Source: Eutrigla gurnardus (Eukaryota > Chordata > Actinopteri > Perciformes > Triglidae). Taken from it: DNA of 64,000 nt. Position 1 is the stretch's first letter. Each line of letters opens with the position of its first letter. A program made the position numbers and the translations under genes. Below, piece after piece: positions 63,693-64,000 of the stretch. A model generated the notes under the pieces. It was not told where the DNA came from and did no database searches. It saw nothing but the letters and a program-made list of their open reading frames with translations. The DNA lies in NCBI GenBank assembly GCA_963514095.1, contig OY741277.1, positions 9,811,137 through 9,875,136 on the forward strand. The letters run 5' to 3'.

Positions 63693-64000
63693 TAGTGGTG
63701 GGAATCGTCAGTCACCTCACAATCTTTGATTACGATTCAGAGACTCACGATTCAATTATTAAAGGATTCTTGATGCATCACGATGCATCTCTATTTTTGA
63801 TTTAAATATAATTTTCCTTTACATCTTTCAAACAAATTCGTATTTCTATGAAAAGTCGATGTGCTACATTGTTTAGATAAAATGTGGAAAGATTGCACAA
63901 TTAAAGCATTTCCTTTTTATATTATAAAAAAAGAATAATCAATTATAGACTTTACTGGATTGATGCAGAACCGTTCATATATACTGTATATCTGTGTTTA
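63693..64000. mobile_element. repeat truncated by window end, probable hAT-type
   Basis: GTGGTGGGAATCGTCAGTCACC, then GATTACGATTCAGAGACTC and GATGCATCACGATGCATC. These GATTCA/GATGCATC blocks resemble the 5' end of a fish hAT family. The other end is beyond the window. Confidence 0.45.

Larger units (their letters stand above)
60656..64000 (+). other. grb10: grb10 intron after first coding exon (partial)
   Basis: 3.3 kb. It holds a complete hAT-type element (61260-62238), a CT tract (62432-62488) and the start of another repeat at 63693. No second grb10 coding exon was recognised before the window ends. Confidence 0.65.

Overview
The window is vertebrate nuclear DNA, most likely from a teleost fish. 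It has large introns with GT...AG junctions, abundant CA/GT and CT microsatellites, and dispersed repeats of types common in fish genomes. The protein-coding content is low and lies on the + strand. I could not fix the species from the sequence alone.

Region 1 (1 to about 43,890) is almost all of one gene, the orthologue of cordon-bleu (cobl), an actin nucleator. Sixteen coding exons (5,326 to 42,062) join in one continuous frame: 4,699 bases plus two bases supplied by an upstream exon, encoding about 1,566 residues to the stop codon. The exon with the initiator ATG is upstream of the window. The order is: a basic RAPPPP N-terminus; the two ubiquitin-like Cobl-domain exons; a short symmetric 15-codon exon; a basic LLGIF exon; two KRAP-type motifs (KKRRAP, RKRKAP) in Ser/Thr/Pro-rich sequence; a PxxP exon; an exon with the SDSDEGCATWGSR signature; a 1.6-kb exon with conserved blocks; and three exons that each end in a WH2 actin-binding motif. 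A 27-residue tail exon follows. Three WH2 motifs mark this as cobl rather than cobll1, which has one. The 3' UTR is about 1.8 kb, ends at an AATAAA signal, and contains a perfect 28-bp palindrome.

Region 2 (about 43,890 to 46,400) is intergenic, with no gene recognised.

Region 3 (46,400 to 64,000) is the 5' end of the next gene on the same strand. A CpG-rich segment ending in a splice donor at 46,705 is a candidate promoter and non-coding first exon. The exon at 60,531-60,655 encodes MAVAGCPDYFLHHPNYQ, which closely matches the N-terminus I recall for GRB10, an SH2 adaptor of insulin/IGF receptor signalling. The cobl-to-grb10 head-to-tail order matches the COBL-GRB10 order in mammals. The remaining grb10 exons lie beyond the window.

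Several mobile-element remnants sit in introns. The best defined are a 979-bp hAT-type non-autonomous element with an exact 8-bp target duplication (61,260-62,238), a 490-bp element flanked by TTAA (30,434-30,923), and a roughly 700-bp element with long imperfect terminal inverted repeats and a full CRE palindrome (50,693-51,392). I saw no tRNA, rRNA, CRISPR or prokaryotic feature and no convincing new multi-gene system.
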